The notes below the pieces were generated by a model that was not told the DNA's origin, ran no database searches, and was given only the letters and a program-made list of their open reading frames with translations. A DNA stretch of 51,322 nucleotides from CAZNMF01 sp035547155. Lineage in GTDB: Bacteria > Acidobacteriota > Vicinamibacteria > Vicinamibacterales > SCN-69-37. The stretch covers positions 1-51,322 of the forward strand of contig DASZVJ010000099.1 of the NCBI GenBank assembly GCA_035547155.1, given 5' to 3'. Positions within the stretch are counted from its first letter, which is position 1. Every line of letters starts with the position of its first letter. Made by a program: the position numbers and the translations under genes. Shown one piece after another: positions 38,654 to 46,284 of the stretch.

Positions 38654-40117
38654 TCAGTACTTTTCCGGCCACTCGTTCGGCTCGTCGCTCACACTGACAT
38701 AGATCTGTTTCGTTTCGAGATACGACTCGAGGCCCCAGCGGCCGAGCTCGCGGCCGATGCCGCTCTGCTTGAATCCGCCCCACGGCGCTTCGATCGCCGC
38801 GGGCTGGGACTGGTTCACCCAGATGATGCCCGTCCGCAGCTCGCGGACGACACGAAGCATACGATGGACGTCTCGAGTCCAGACGGACGCCGCGAGACCG
38901 TATGCCGAGTCGTTCGCCATCGCGATCGCCTGATCCTCATCGTCGAACGGCATGACGCACGCCACGGGCCCGAAAATCTCCTCACGCGCGATCGTCGTGC
39001 CGGGATCGACGTCGTAGAAGATCGTCGGTTCGACGAAAAAGCCGGCGTCGAGCGCGCCGCCGGTCGCGCGGCCGCCGCCGAGCGCCAGCTTTGCTTCACG
39101 CTTGCCGATCTCCTGGTACTCGCGGACGCGCGCGAGCTGCCGCGCGTTGACGAGCGGTCCCATACGCGTCTCGCGATCGGCGCCCGGGCCGAGGCGGATC
39201 GTCCGCGCGTGCTCGACGAGCGCCTCGAGCACGCGAGGATAAATCGAGCGCTCGACGAGGATGCGGCTGGTCGCCGAGCACACTTCGCCTTGATTCGCGA
39301 AGACGCCGAACAACGCGCCGCGAATGGCGGACTCGAACGTCGCGTCGGCGAAGATGATCGCGGGCGACTTGCCGCCGAGCTCGAGCGACACGCGCTTGAG
39401 CGTGTCGGCCGATCGGCGCATGACGTCCCGTCCGGCCGCGACGCTGCCAGTGAACGCGATCTTGTCCACGCCTGGATGCGCGACGAGCCCCGCGCCCGTC
39501 TCCGCGCCGCCGGTCACGATGTTGATTACGCCTGGCGGCACACCGGCTTCGTCGAAGCTCGACGCGAGCGCCAGCACGCTCAGCGGCGTCTCTTCGGCCG
39601 GCTTCAGCACGACGGCACATCCAGCGGCGAGCGCGGGGGCAATCTTCCACGCGGCCATCACCAATGGATAGTTCCAGGGGATGATCTGCCCGCAGACGCC
39701 GACGGGCTCGCGGACGGCCAGCGTCAGCGCGTCCGGCACCGGCAGCACGTCGCCGTGAATCGTCGACGCAAGGCTCGCGTAGTGCTCGAAGCACGTCGCG
39801 GCGTCGTCGACATCGCATTCGGCTTCGACGATCGGCTTGCCGTTGTTGCGCGTCTCGATCGCGGCCAGCTCGTCGGCGCGCGCACGAATCGCCTCTGCCA
39901 GTCCGCGCAATACGCGGGCGCGGTCCCGCGGCGCCTCCAGCCGCCACGACGTCTCGAAGGCCTGCCGCGCGGCCGCAACCGCGCGCGCGACGTCCTCGTC
40001 GCCCGCATCCGACACACGGGCGATGGGGCGCCCTGACGACGGGTCGACGATTTCGCGCTCGACGGCGCCAACCGCCTCCACGAACCGGCCGTCAATGAAC
40101 AAAAGATGGCGTTCCAT
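38654..40117 (-). CDS. NAD(P)-dependent aldehyde dehydrogenase (BetB-like)
   Basis: A 487-aa class of ALDH closest in look to betaine-aldehyde/aminoaldehyde dehydrogenases. Motifs: GQIIPWNYPLVMAAWKIAPA, VVLKPAEETPLS, FTGSVAAGRDVM, the general base in LELGGKSPAIIF, the catalytic cysteine in FANQGEVCSATSRI, EEIFGPV and PWGGFKQSGIGRE. All catalytic residues are intact. It heads a two-gene unit with the SQR-like flavoprotein. It is distant from the BMC-H gene, so it should not be assumed to be microcompartment cargo; no encapsulation tail is evident. Confidence 0.92.
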   Translation of the reverse strand: MERHLLFIDGRFVEAVGAVEREIVDPSSGRPIARVSDAGDEDVARAVAAARQAFETSWRLEAPRDRARVLRGLAEAIRARADELAAIETRNNGKPIVEAECDVDDAATCFEHYASLASTIHGDVLPVPDALTLAVREPVGVCGQIIPWNYPLVMAAWKIAPALAAGCAVVLKPAEETPLSVLALASSFDEAGVPPGVINIVTGGAETGAGLVAHPGVDKIAFTGSVAAGRDVMRRSADTLKRVSLELGGKSPAIIFADATFESAIRGALFGVFANQGEVCSATSRILVERSIYPRVLEALVEHARTIRLGPGADRETRMGPLVNARQLARVREYQEIGKREAKLALGGGRATGGALDAGFFVEPTIFYDVDPGTTIAREEIFGPVACVMPFDDEDQAIAMANDSAYGLAASVWTRDVHRMLRVVRELRTGIIWVNQSQPAAIEAPWGGFKQSGIGRELGRWGLESYLETKQIYVSVSDEPNEWPEKY

Positions 40118-40188
40118 GCGACCGAGCCTATCCGATTAACGCCCGCTAATGCCCCTCCTCGGGCCCCGTCGTATACTCCGAGCACGAC

Positions 40189-40788
40189 ATGATCGTCCCC
40201 CGTTTGTCGCGTCGGCTCGGCTGGCTGGCGCTGTTCTGCGTGCTGTTGGGCTGGCCGCGAATCGGGTTCGCCGCCGCGCCGCTGCAGCAGGTCTACGCAG
40301 ACTTCGACGGCGACGGACAACGCGATCGTGCGGCGGTCGATTCGACGGAATCGTCGATCCTGCGCGTCTGGCTGTCGAAGACGCAGCGGACCGGCATCCT
40401 GCGGACCCACAGCCCGGTCGTGGGCATGGCGGCAATGGACGTCGACGGCGACGGCCAGCCCGCCCTCGTCGTCACGACCGCGCGCTCCACCGGCCTTCAC
40501 ATCTGGAAGGCGCGCAGCGGCCACTTCAAACGCTACCAGCCACGGCCGATTCCGACGACGCTGGCGTCCGACTCGACGCATCGCAGCGTCAAGGACGAAC
40601 CGACCGGCGCCACGGACTCCGCGCCGACGCAGACCTACGGCGATCCCGCTGCGCTCGACGCGAACGCGCCGGCTCCCGCCGCGCTGCGGACGGGCAGCCT
40701 GCGATCGCCGCTGCACGATCAACACGCCTGCGCGCATCGTCCATCCGATCCCTCCGTTCCCCGCGCGCCTCCCACGCACGTCGCCTAG
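40189..40788 (+). CDS. Secreted protein with an FG-GAP-like calcium motif
   Basis: A 199-aa predicted secreted protein. The signal peptide (LGWLALFCVLLGWPRIGFAA) is followed by YADFDGDGQRDRAAVD and later AAMDVDGDGQPALVVTT, two Asp/Gly loops like the calcium sites of FG-GAP/VCBS repeats. From about residue 120 the sequence is low-complexity and His/Pro/Ala-rich with no recognisable fold, so the gene may be a truncated beta-propeller. A possible -10 (TATACT, 40172-40177) lies upstream. Function unknown. Confidence 0.6.
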   Translation: MIVPRLSRRLGWLALFCVLLGWPRIGFAAAPLQQVYADFDGDGQRDRAAVDSTESSILRVWLSKTQRTGILRTHSPVVGMAAMDVDGDGQPALVVTTARSTGLHIWKARSGHFKRYQPRPIPTTLASDSTHRSVKDEPTGATDSAPTQTYGDPAALDANAPAPAALRTGSLRSPLHDQHACAHRPSDPSVPRAPPTHVA

Positions 40789-40957
40789 CGGCCCGGCATC
40801 GCCGGCCGCGCGTCACCGTTCATCACAGCACGCTCGCGAACGCGCTCGCACGACGAGGCGTTCACCGATCGATCCGCCGACCGCGCGGCCACGATCGCGT
40901 GCGGTGATGCCGTCGAGGTTTGGCGTGTGCCCACGCGGCACCTTTGGGATTCGACGT

Positions 40958-42352
40958 ATGCGCATTGTGTTGGCCGATGTGAAAGGCGGTGACGGGTTCG
41001 TCAGCAAGGACACCGTCGCCGGGGGCTACGGCTCCCGCCTCAGACCGTTCTCGAAAGTCACGACCGTCATCTCGCAGACGAAGCGGCGGTTCCACGATCT
41101 GCCGAGCGTGCACCTGGCGTACGCGGCCGCGCTCGCCACGCGCGCCGGTCACACCGTCGTGCCCTCGTCGGGCGAGATCGTCGACGGCGACGTCGCCATC
41201 GTGCTCTCGTCGCTCGTCGACTACCGCCGCGAGACGGCGTGGGCCGACGCGATGCGCGCGCGCGGCACGCGCGTCGGGTTCATCGGGCTCGCGGCCGCGA
41301 GGATGCCGGAGCTCTTCGAGCCCTCCGCGGACTTCATCCTCCAGGGCGAGCCGGAGGCCGCGTTGCTCCGCCTGATGGACGGCGAAGCGTTGAGTGGCCT
41401 CGTGCCGAGCCCGGACATCACCGATCTCGACGTCCTGCCGTTCCCGGACTGGAACGCGCTCACCGGCACGCGGCGGCGCGTGCGCGTGCCGTTCGCCGGA
41501 CGCCCGGCCGGCGGCTCGCTGCCGCTGCTCGCGAGCCGCAGCTGTCCGGAGTTCTGCACGTACTGCCCGCACCGGATCCTGTCGGCATATCGCACGCGCT
41601 CGGTCGGCAACATCCTCGACGAGCTCTCGTATCTCGCGGACATCCGCGGCGGCGTCCACGTCGTCTTTCGCGATCCGCTGTTCACGCAGGAACGCGATCG
41701 TGTGCTCGCGCTGTGCGACGGCATTCTCAGCCGCCAGCTGCCGCACACGTTCGAGTGCGAGACGCGCCTCGACCGGCTGGACGAGGAGCTGCTGACGACC
41801 ATGCATCGCGCGGGACTGCGGGCGATGAGCTTCGGCGTCGAAGCGTTCTCGGCGACGACGCTGAAGAAAGTCGGGCGACGACCGATCCCCGAAGCGCATC
41901 AGCGCGCCATCCTCGCGCACTGCCGACGGCTCGGGATCGTGACGGCCGCGTTCTACGTGCTCGGATTCGGCGAGGACACGTGGGACTCGATCAGCGCGAC
42001 GATCGACTACGCCGTCCAGCTCGGATCGACGGTCGCGCAGTTCAAGATCCTGACGCCGTATCCCGGCACGCCGCTCTACAAGCGGATGCAGAGCACGATC
42101 ACCGAGACGGACTGGGAGCAGTTCGACGGCTTCACGCCGACGTTCACGCATCCGCAATTGACGAACGACCAGCTGCGGTTCCTGCTGGGCGCGGCCTACA
42201 CGCGCTTCTACATGCGCCCGTCGTTCCTCACGAACTATCTCCGGATCAGCGCGCCGCGCCTGCGGCGCGTCGTCTCGGCGCTCGACGGCCGGGTCGAACG
42301 CCTGCACGCACGCCGCGAGCTCGCGGCGATGGAACGGCCCTTGTCATGCTGA
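40958..42352 (+). CDS. Radical SAM protein with N-terminal B12-binding-like domain
   Basis: A 464-aa radical SAM enzyme. The iron-sulfur motif CxxxCxxC is in SRSCPEFCTYCPHR. The N-terminal 150 residues resemble a cobalamin-binding domain (HLAYAAALATRAGHTVV, FILQGEPEAALLRLM), but the DxHxxG cobalamin motif is absent. The C-terminal part has MSFGVEAFSATTLKKVGRR and FYVLGFGEDTWDSI, typical of B12-associated methylase-like families. I chose ATG 40958 (RIVLADVKGG); ATG 40907 is possible. It overlaps the DegT gene by seven bases, so these two act in one pathway, product unknown. Confidence 0.88.
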   Translation: MRIVLADVKGGDGFVSKDTVAGGYGSRLRPFSKVTTVISQTKRRFHDLPSVHLAYAAALATRAGHTVVPSSGEIVDGDVAIVLSSLVDYRRETAWADAMRARGTRVGFIGLAAARMPELFEPSADFILQGEPEAALLRLMDGEALSGLVPSPDITDLDVLPFPDWNALTGTRRRVRVPFAGRPAGGSLPLLASRSCPEFCTYCPHRILSAYRTRSVGNILDELSYLADIRGGVHVVFRDPLFTQERDRVLALCDGILSRQLPHTFECETRLDRLDEELLTTMHRAGLRAMSFGVEAFSATTLKKVGRRPIPEAHQRAILAHCRRLGIVTAAFYVLGFGEDTWDSISATIDYAVQLGSTVAQFKILTPYPGTPLYKRMQSTITETDWEQFDGFTPTFTHPQLTNDQLRFLLGAAYTRFYMRPSFLTNYLRISAPRLRRVVSALDGRVERLHARRELAAMERPLSC

Positions 42353-43614
42353 GAGCGATCTCCCGCTATGGTCCGCGCGTCATCCCGAACACGATGCAGG
42401 TCATCGACGATCTGCAGCGCAAGGGACAGCTGATCGACGGGCCGCATATCGCCCAGTTCGAGGCCGCGTTCGCCGCGCGGCTCGGCGGTGTGCGCGCGAC
42501 GGCGACGTCGTACGGCCGGATGGCGTTCTTCTACATCCTGAAGGCGATGGATCTGCCGCCCGGCAGCGAGATCGTCATCCCCGCGCTCACGTTCTGGGTC
42601 ATTCCGGAAATCGCGCGCGTCATCGGCCTCAAACCGGTCTTCGCGGACGTCGATCCCGTCTCGTTCAACATGACCGCCGAGTCGTTCGAGCGCGCGATCA
42701 CGCCGAAGACCGTCGCCGTCGTGCCGACGCATCTGTGGGGTCTGCCGTGCGACATGGACGAGATCCTCGCCGTCGCCGCACGCCACGGCCTGCGCGTGAT
42801 CGAAGACTGCGCGCACGCGCTCGGCGCGCAGTACCGCGGCCGGCCCGTCGGCACGCTCGGCGACGCTGCGCTCTTCAGCTTTCAGACCATCAAGCCGCTG
42901 AACACGTACGGTGGCGGCATGGCGGTCACGCGCGATCCGGCGCTCGCCGATCGCATCGCCGCGCTCGCCGCCGCCGAGCCCGCGCCGCAGCTCGCGCACG
43001 TCAAACAGCGCCTCTGGCACGGCCGCGTGCTACGGATCGCCACGCGGCCGCCGATTTTCACGTGGACGCTGTTTCCGCTGATGTACACGTGCACGCGGCT
43101 GCACTGGGATCTCGACATGTATTTCTGGGAGGCCATCCGGCCGTTGACGACGATGCCGCCGGATTATCACGAGCGGTACGGCAACGTGCAGGCGGCGATC
43201 GGGCTGGAAGCGCTCACGCATCTCGATCACTGGACGCACGAGACGCAGCGGCACGCGCAACGCATGACGGATCACCTCTGCGGCGTGCCCGGTGTGCAGC
43301 CGCCGGCGGTCCCGGCCGATCGGACGCACACGTTCTATCAATACTGCGCGTACGTGCCGGATCGTGACGGCGTCGTCGATCGCTGCCTGCGGCGCGGCGT
43401 CGATCTCGAGACGTTACATGTCGATGTCTGCCCCGCGCTATCGTTGTTCGAAGGCCCGCATGCGCCGGCGCCCGGTGCGGAGGCGACGACACAGACCGTG
43501 CAGATTCCCGTGTACGAATCGCTGACGGACGACCTGCTCGATCGCGTCGCGCGCGTGACGCGCGAGGCCGTGCTCGCCGGCGCCAGATCCGCGGCGCCCG
43601 CGCCTTCGTCATGA
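42346..43614 (+). CDS. DegT/DnrJ/EryC1/StrS-family PLP aminotransferase
   Basis: A 422-aa PLP enzyme of the sugar/small-molecule aminotransferase family. Motifs: YGRMAFFYILKAMDLPPGSE, VIPALTFWVIPEIARVIGL, VVPTHLWGLPCDMDEI, VIEDCAHALGAQYRG, and the PLP lysine in LFSFQTIKPLNTYGGGMAV. The insert YTCTRLHWDLDMYFWEAIRP is unusual and hydrophobic. ATG 42346 overlaps the radical SAM stop, and the gene overlaps the DedA-like gene as ATGA. Position suggests a biosynthetic cluster for an amino-modified lipid or saccharide; this is inference. Confidence 0.9.
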   Translation: MLRAISRYGPRVIPNTMQVIDDLQRKGQLIDGPHIAQFEAAFAARLGGVRATATSYGRMAFFYILKAMDLPPGSEIVIPALTFWVIPEIARVIGLKPVFADVDPVSFNMTAESFERAITPKTVAVVPTHLWGLPCDMDEILAVAARHGLRVIEDCAHALGAQYRGRPVGTLGDAALFSFQTIKPLNTYGGGMAVTRDPALADRIAALAAAEPAPQLAHVKQRLWHGRVLRIATRPPIFTWTLFPLMYTCTRLHWDLDMYFWEAIRPLTTMPPDYHERYGNVQAAIGLEALTHLDHWTHETQRHAQRMTDHLCGVPGVQPPAVPADRTHTFYQYCAYVPDRDGVVDRCLRRGVDLETLHVDVCPALSLFEGPHAPAPGAEATTQTVQIPVYESLTDDLLDRVARVTREAVLAGARSAAPAPSS

Positions 43615-44189
43615 CCCTGAGCGACACGAGCGGGCCCGTCCTCTATCTGGGCATCTTCATCGCCGCGATCGTCGAAGGCGAGATCAGCTTCGTCGCCGCG
43701 GCCACGCTCGCAAGCCGCGGCCTCCTCGATCCGATCGGCGTGATTGCCGCGGGCGCCGCGGGCGCGGCCATCGGCGACCAGGCCTACTTCTATCTGCTGC
43801 GCGGCCGGTTGCATCGCTGGCTCGATCGGTTTCCCGCGTTGTCCCGCCGGCGCGAAGGCCTCGTCCGCCGCATTCAGCGGCATCAGATCCCCATGGTCTT
43901 CGCGATCCGATTTGCGCCGGGCTTGCGCATCGCGCTCGCCGCCGCCTGCGCCTACGCGAACGTCGCGCCTCTGCGCTTTTCGCTGCTGAACTCGCTCGCC
44001 GCGATCGTCTGGGCGACGGGCCTGCTCGTCATCGTGGCATGGGCAGGTCCGGCGCTGCTGTCGAAGCTCGGCCTGTCCGGCTGGTGGGGCGCCGTCGTCC
44101 CCGCGCTCATCATCGTCGTGCTCGCGCGGCTGCTCGGCCGCGCGGAGCGGCGCACGCTCGAACAGGAGGACGCGCCGCCTCGGGCATAA
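43611..44189 (+). CDS. DedA-family membrane protein
   Basis: A 192-aa integral membrane protein of the DedA/SNARE-associated (VTT) family, which includes lipid-carrier flippases. Seen: FIAAIVEGEISFVAAATLASRG, AIGDQAYFYLLRGRLHRW, the family FAIRFAPGLRIALAAACAYANV and LLNSLAAIVWATGLLV. The conserved glutamate and arginines are present. It is coupled by ATGA to the aminotransferase gene. In this cluster it might move a lipid-linked product across the membrane. Confidence 0.87.
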   Translation: MTLSDTSGPVLYLGIFIAAIVEGEISFVAAATLASRGLLDPIGVIAAGAAGAAIGDQAYFYLLRGRLHRWLDRFPALSRRREGLVRRIQRHQIPMVFAIRFAPGLRIALAAACAYANVAPLRFSLLNSLAAIVWATGLLVIVAWAGPALLSKLGLSGWWGAVVPALIIVVLARLLGRAERRTLEQEDAPPRA

Positions 44190-44196
44190 TGACCGC

Positions 44197-44886
44197 ATGT
44201 CCGCCGCCCGCTCCCCCATCAAGACCGTCGTCTTCGACTTCGACGGGGTACTCGCCGACACCGAGGGTCTGCATTTGAAGGCGTTTCAGCACGTCCTCGG
44301 CGCGCGCGGCTGGCAGCTCGACGAGGCGGAGTACTTCGATCAGTATCTCGGCTTCGACGATCGCGGCCTGATCGTCGCGTATGGCGCCGATCACGATCTG
44401 CCGTTCACCGGCACCGACATCGCCACGCTCGTCGCCGAGAAGGGCCGCGTGTTCGCGTCGTTCGTCGAGTCCGGCGACGTGCTGTTTCCCGGCGCGAAGG
44501 CGTGTGTCGAGCAGCTCGCGGCGCACTTCTCGCTCGGCATCGCGTCCGGCGCGCTCAAGGACGAGATCGTCGGCATCCTGCGCGGCGCGAAGCTCGACTC
44601 GTACTTCCCCGTCATCGTCGCGGCCGACGACGTGTCGTCGTGCAAGCCGTCGCCGGAGCCGTATCTCACCGCGGCGCAGCGGCTCGGCGTGGCTCCGGCC
44701 GCGTGCGTGGCCATCGAGGATTCCGTGCCCGGCCTGGCCGCCGCGCGTGCCGCGGGCATGCGCACCATTGGCTTGACGACGACGTCGCCGGCGGCGCAGC
44801 TGGCGACGGCGGATCGCGTGATCGATCGGCTGGACGAGCTGTCGCCCGATTTCGTGGCCGCGCTTGGGAGCGGCGCGGCCGTGTGA
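44197..44886 (+). CDS. HAD-superfamily phosphatase (beta-phosphoglucomutase-like)
   Basis: A 229-aa HAD subfamily IA hydrolase. Catalytic motif I is VVFDFDGVLADTEGLH, motif II is GIASGALKDEI, motif III is SSCKPSPEPYL and motif IV is IEDSVPGLAAARAAGM. The helical cap sits at about residues 25-90. The second Asp of motif I supports phosphatase or phosphomutase activity; the sugar or nucleotide substrate is unknown. It is the last gene before the histidine leader, whose ATG begins only 13 bases after its stop. Confidence 0.9.
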   Translation: MSAARSPIKTVVFDFDGVLADTEGLHLKAFQHVLGARGWQLDEAEYFDQYLGFDDRGLIVAYGADHDLPFTGTDIATLVAEKGRVFASFVESGDVLFPGAKACVEQLAAHFSLGIASGALKDEIVGILRGAKLDSYFPVIVAADDVSSCKPSPEPYLTAAQRLGVAPAACVAIEDSVPGLAAARAAGMRTIGLTTTSPAAQLATADRVIDRLDELSPDFVAALGSGAAV

Positions 44887-44899
44887 TAGGCTTTTCGCC

Positions 44900-44971
44900 A
44901 TGTTCGCGGTTCGCCACGCGCACGGCCACCATCATCACGGTCACTCGACCGGCCGGTGGATCTGCGCGTAG
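44900..44971 (+). CDS. hisL: His operon leader peptide (HisL-like, 23 aa)
   Basis: A 23-codon ORF containing RHAHGHHHHGHS: seven histidines within ten residues, four in a row, 100 bases upstream of hisI. Histidine runs at this position are the hallmark of his attenuator leader peptides, as in enteric hisL, though this sequence is unrelated to the enteric one. The stop (44969-44971) lies four bases beyond segment 2 of the attenuator. A terminating ribosome would therefore mask segment 2, while a ribosome stalled on the His codons (44915-44944) would leave it free. No strong ribosome site or dedicated promoter is obvious. Confidence 0.82.
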   Translation: MFAVRHAHGHHHHGHSTGRWICA

Positions 44972-45035
44972 CGATCACTCAACCTCGCACCACGCATAGC
45001 AGCCCCGCCGGTTCTGGTGGGGTGCTCGTTTCTCC
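44926..45035 (+). promoter_or_regulatory. Transcription attenuator of the his operon
   Basis: Three alternative pairings can be read. Segment 1 CCACC (44926-44930, in the His codons) can pair with GGTGG of segment 2. Segment 2 GGTGGATCTGC (44955-44965) can pair with segment 3 GCAGCCCCGCC (44999-45009) at nine of eleven positions as an antiterminator. Segment 3 alternatively pairs with segment 4 GGTGGGGTGC (45016-45025), a ten-pair stem with one bulge, six-base loop, and TCGTTTCTCC after it, as the terminator. Shortage of charged His-tRNA should favour read-through. Confidence 0.75.
44999..45035 (+). terminator. Terminator hairpin of the his attenuator
   Basis: The stem is GCAGCCCCGCC (44999-45009) with GGTGGGGTGC (45016-45025), loop GGTTCT and one bulged G, followed by a pyrimidine-rich TCGTTTCTCC. 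The T-run is short, so efficiency is uncertain. Confidence 0.6.
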
Positions 45036-45070
45036 CCATCAGCGCGCGGCCGGGCAAGGATGATCCGGTC

Positions 45071-45400
45071 ATGGATTTCAGCAAGCTCGACGGCCTCATT
45101 CCGGCGGTCATTCAGGACGCCGACTCGAACGAGGTGCTCATGGTGGGCTTCATGAACGATGAAGCGCTCGCCCTCACCCGATCCACGGGCTACGCGACGT
45201 TCTATTCGCGATCGCGGCAGAAGCTGTGGATGAAAGGCGAAACCTCCGGCAACCGCCTCGCCGTCGTCGACATCTCGACCGACTGCGACGAGGACACGGT
45301 GCTCGTACGCGTGAAGCGGCTGGGCGACGGCAACGTCTGTCACACCGGCCAGCGCACGTGCTTCTTCACGCCGGTCGCGTTGACGGGAGCGGGACGATGA
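45071..45400 (+). CDS. hisI: Phosphoribosyl-AMP cyclohydrolase
   Basis: HisI opens the adenine ring of phosphoribosyl-AMP, the third step of histidine synthesis. The 109-aa protein is the stand-alone cyclohydrolase; the HisE pyrophosphohydrolase domain is absent and no hisE is seen in the window. Motifs: VLMVGFMNDEALALT, FYSRSRQKLWMKGETSGN, the metal-binding DISTDCDEDTVLV and CHTGQRTCFF with the zinc cysteines. ATG 45071; it overlaps hisG as ATGA. First structural gene after the attenuator. Confidence 0.96.
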   Translation: MDFSKLDGLIPAVIQDADSNEVLMVGFMNDEALALTRSTGYATFYSRSRQKLWMKGETSGNRLAVVDISTDCDEDTVLVRVKRLGDGNVCHTGQRTCFFTPVALTGAGR

Positions 45401-46284
45401 CGCTGAAGCTGGGGCTGCCGAAAGGATCGCTGCAGGACGCGACCGTCCAGTTGTTCGCGCGCGCGGGCTTCAACATCTACGTGAGCTCGCGCTCGTACTA
45501 TCCGGGCATCGACGATCCGGAGATCCAGTGCCTGCTGATTCGCGCGCAGGAGATGGCGCGCTACGTCGCGGACGGCGTGATCGACGCGGGTCTCACGGGT
45601 CTCGACTGGATCGCGGAGCACGCGGCGGCGTCCGGCAACAGCAGCGCCGTGGTGCCGGTCGCGGATCTCGTCTACGCGAAGCAGAGCTTCGGCCGCGTGA
45701 AGTGGGTGCTGGCGGTGCCGGACGAGTCGCCGTTTCAGAAGGCCGAGGATCTCGCGGGCAAGACCATCGCGACCGAGCTCGTCCGTGCGACGGAGGCGTA
45801 CTTCGCGAAGAAGCACGTGCCGGTGAACGTCGAGTTCTCGTGGGGCGCAACCGAGGTGAAGCCGCCGGTGCTCGCCGACGCGATCGTCGAAGTGACCGAG
45901 ACGGGATCGTCGCTGCGCGCGAACCGGCTGCGCGTGATCGACACGGTGCTCGAGTCGAACACGCAGCTCATCGTCAATCCGGCGGTCCTGAAGGACGACT
46001 GGAAGAAGACGAAGGTCGAGAACATGGCGCTGCTGCTGCGCGCGGCGATCGAAGCGCAGGGCCGCGTCGGCATCATGCTGAACGTCAAGCGCGCCGATCT
46101 GTCGTCGATCCTGAGCCTGCTGCCGGCGCTGCAGCGGCCGACGGTCTCGCCGCTCAGCGACGAGGAGTGGGTCGCGGTGAACACGATCATCGAAGAGCGC
46201 ACCGTGCGCGAGCTGATGCCGCGCCTCAAGGCCGGCGGCGCACAGGGGATCGTCGAATATCCGCTCAACAAGATCGTGCTCTGA
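45397..46284 (+). CDS. hisG: ATP phosphoribosyltransferase (long form)
   Basis: HisG condenses ATP and PRPP in the first committed step of histidine synthesis. The 295-aa protein is the long form, with a catalytic domain (KLGLPKGSLQDATVQLFARA, GVIDAGLTGLDWI, the PRPP-site region EVTETGSSLRANRLRVID) and a C-terminal ACT-like regulatory domain (VGIMLNVKRADLSSILSLLP). It can therefore be inhibited by histidine without HisZ. Start and stop overlap its neighbours by one to four bases. Confidence 0.96.
   Translation: MTLKLGLPKGSLQDATVQLFARAGFNIYVSSRSYYPGIDDPEIQCLLIRAQEMARYVADGVIDAGLTGLDWIAEHAAASGNSSAVVPVADLVYAKQSFGRVKWVLAVPDESPFQKAEDLAGKTIATELVRATEAYFAKKHVPVNVEFSWGATEVKPPVLADAIVEVTETGSSLRANRLRVIDTVLESNTQLIVNPAVLKDDWKKTKVENMALLLRAAIEAQGRVGIMLNVKRADLSSILSLLPALQRPTVSPLSDEEWVAVNTIIEERTVRELMPRLKAGGAQGIVEYPLNKIVL

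Noticed and set aside
15797..40117. Microcompartment metabolic unit formed by the BMC-H gene and the aldehyde dehydrogenase
   Set aside because: The genes are over 20 kb apart on opposite strands with unrelated genes between and no encapsulation peptide on the dehydrogenase.
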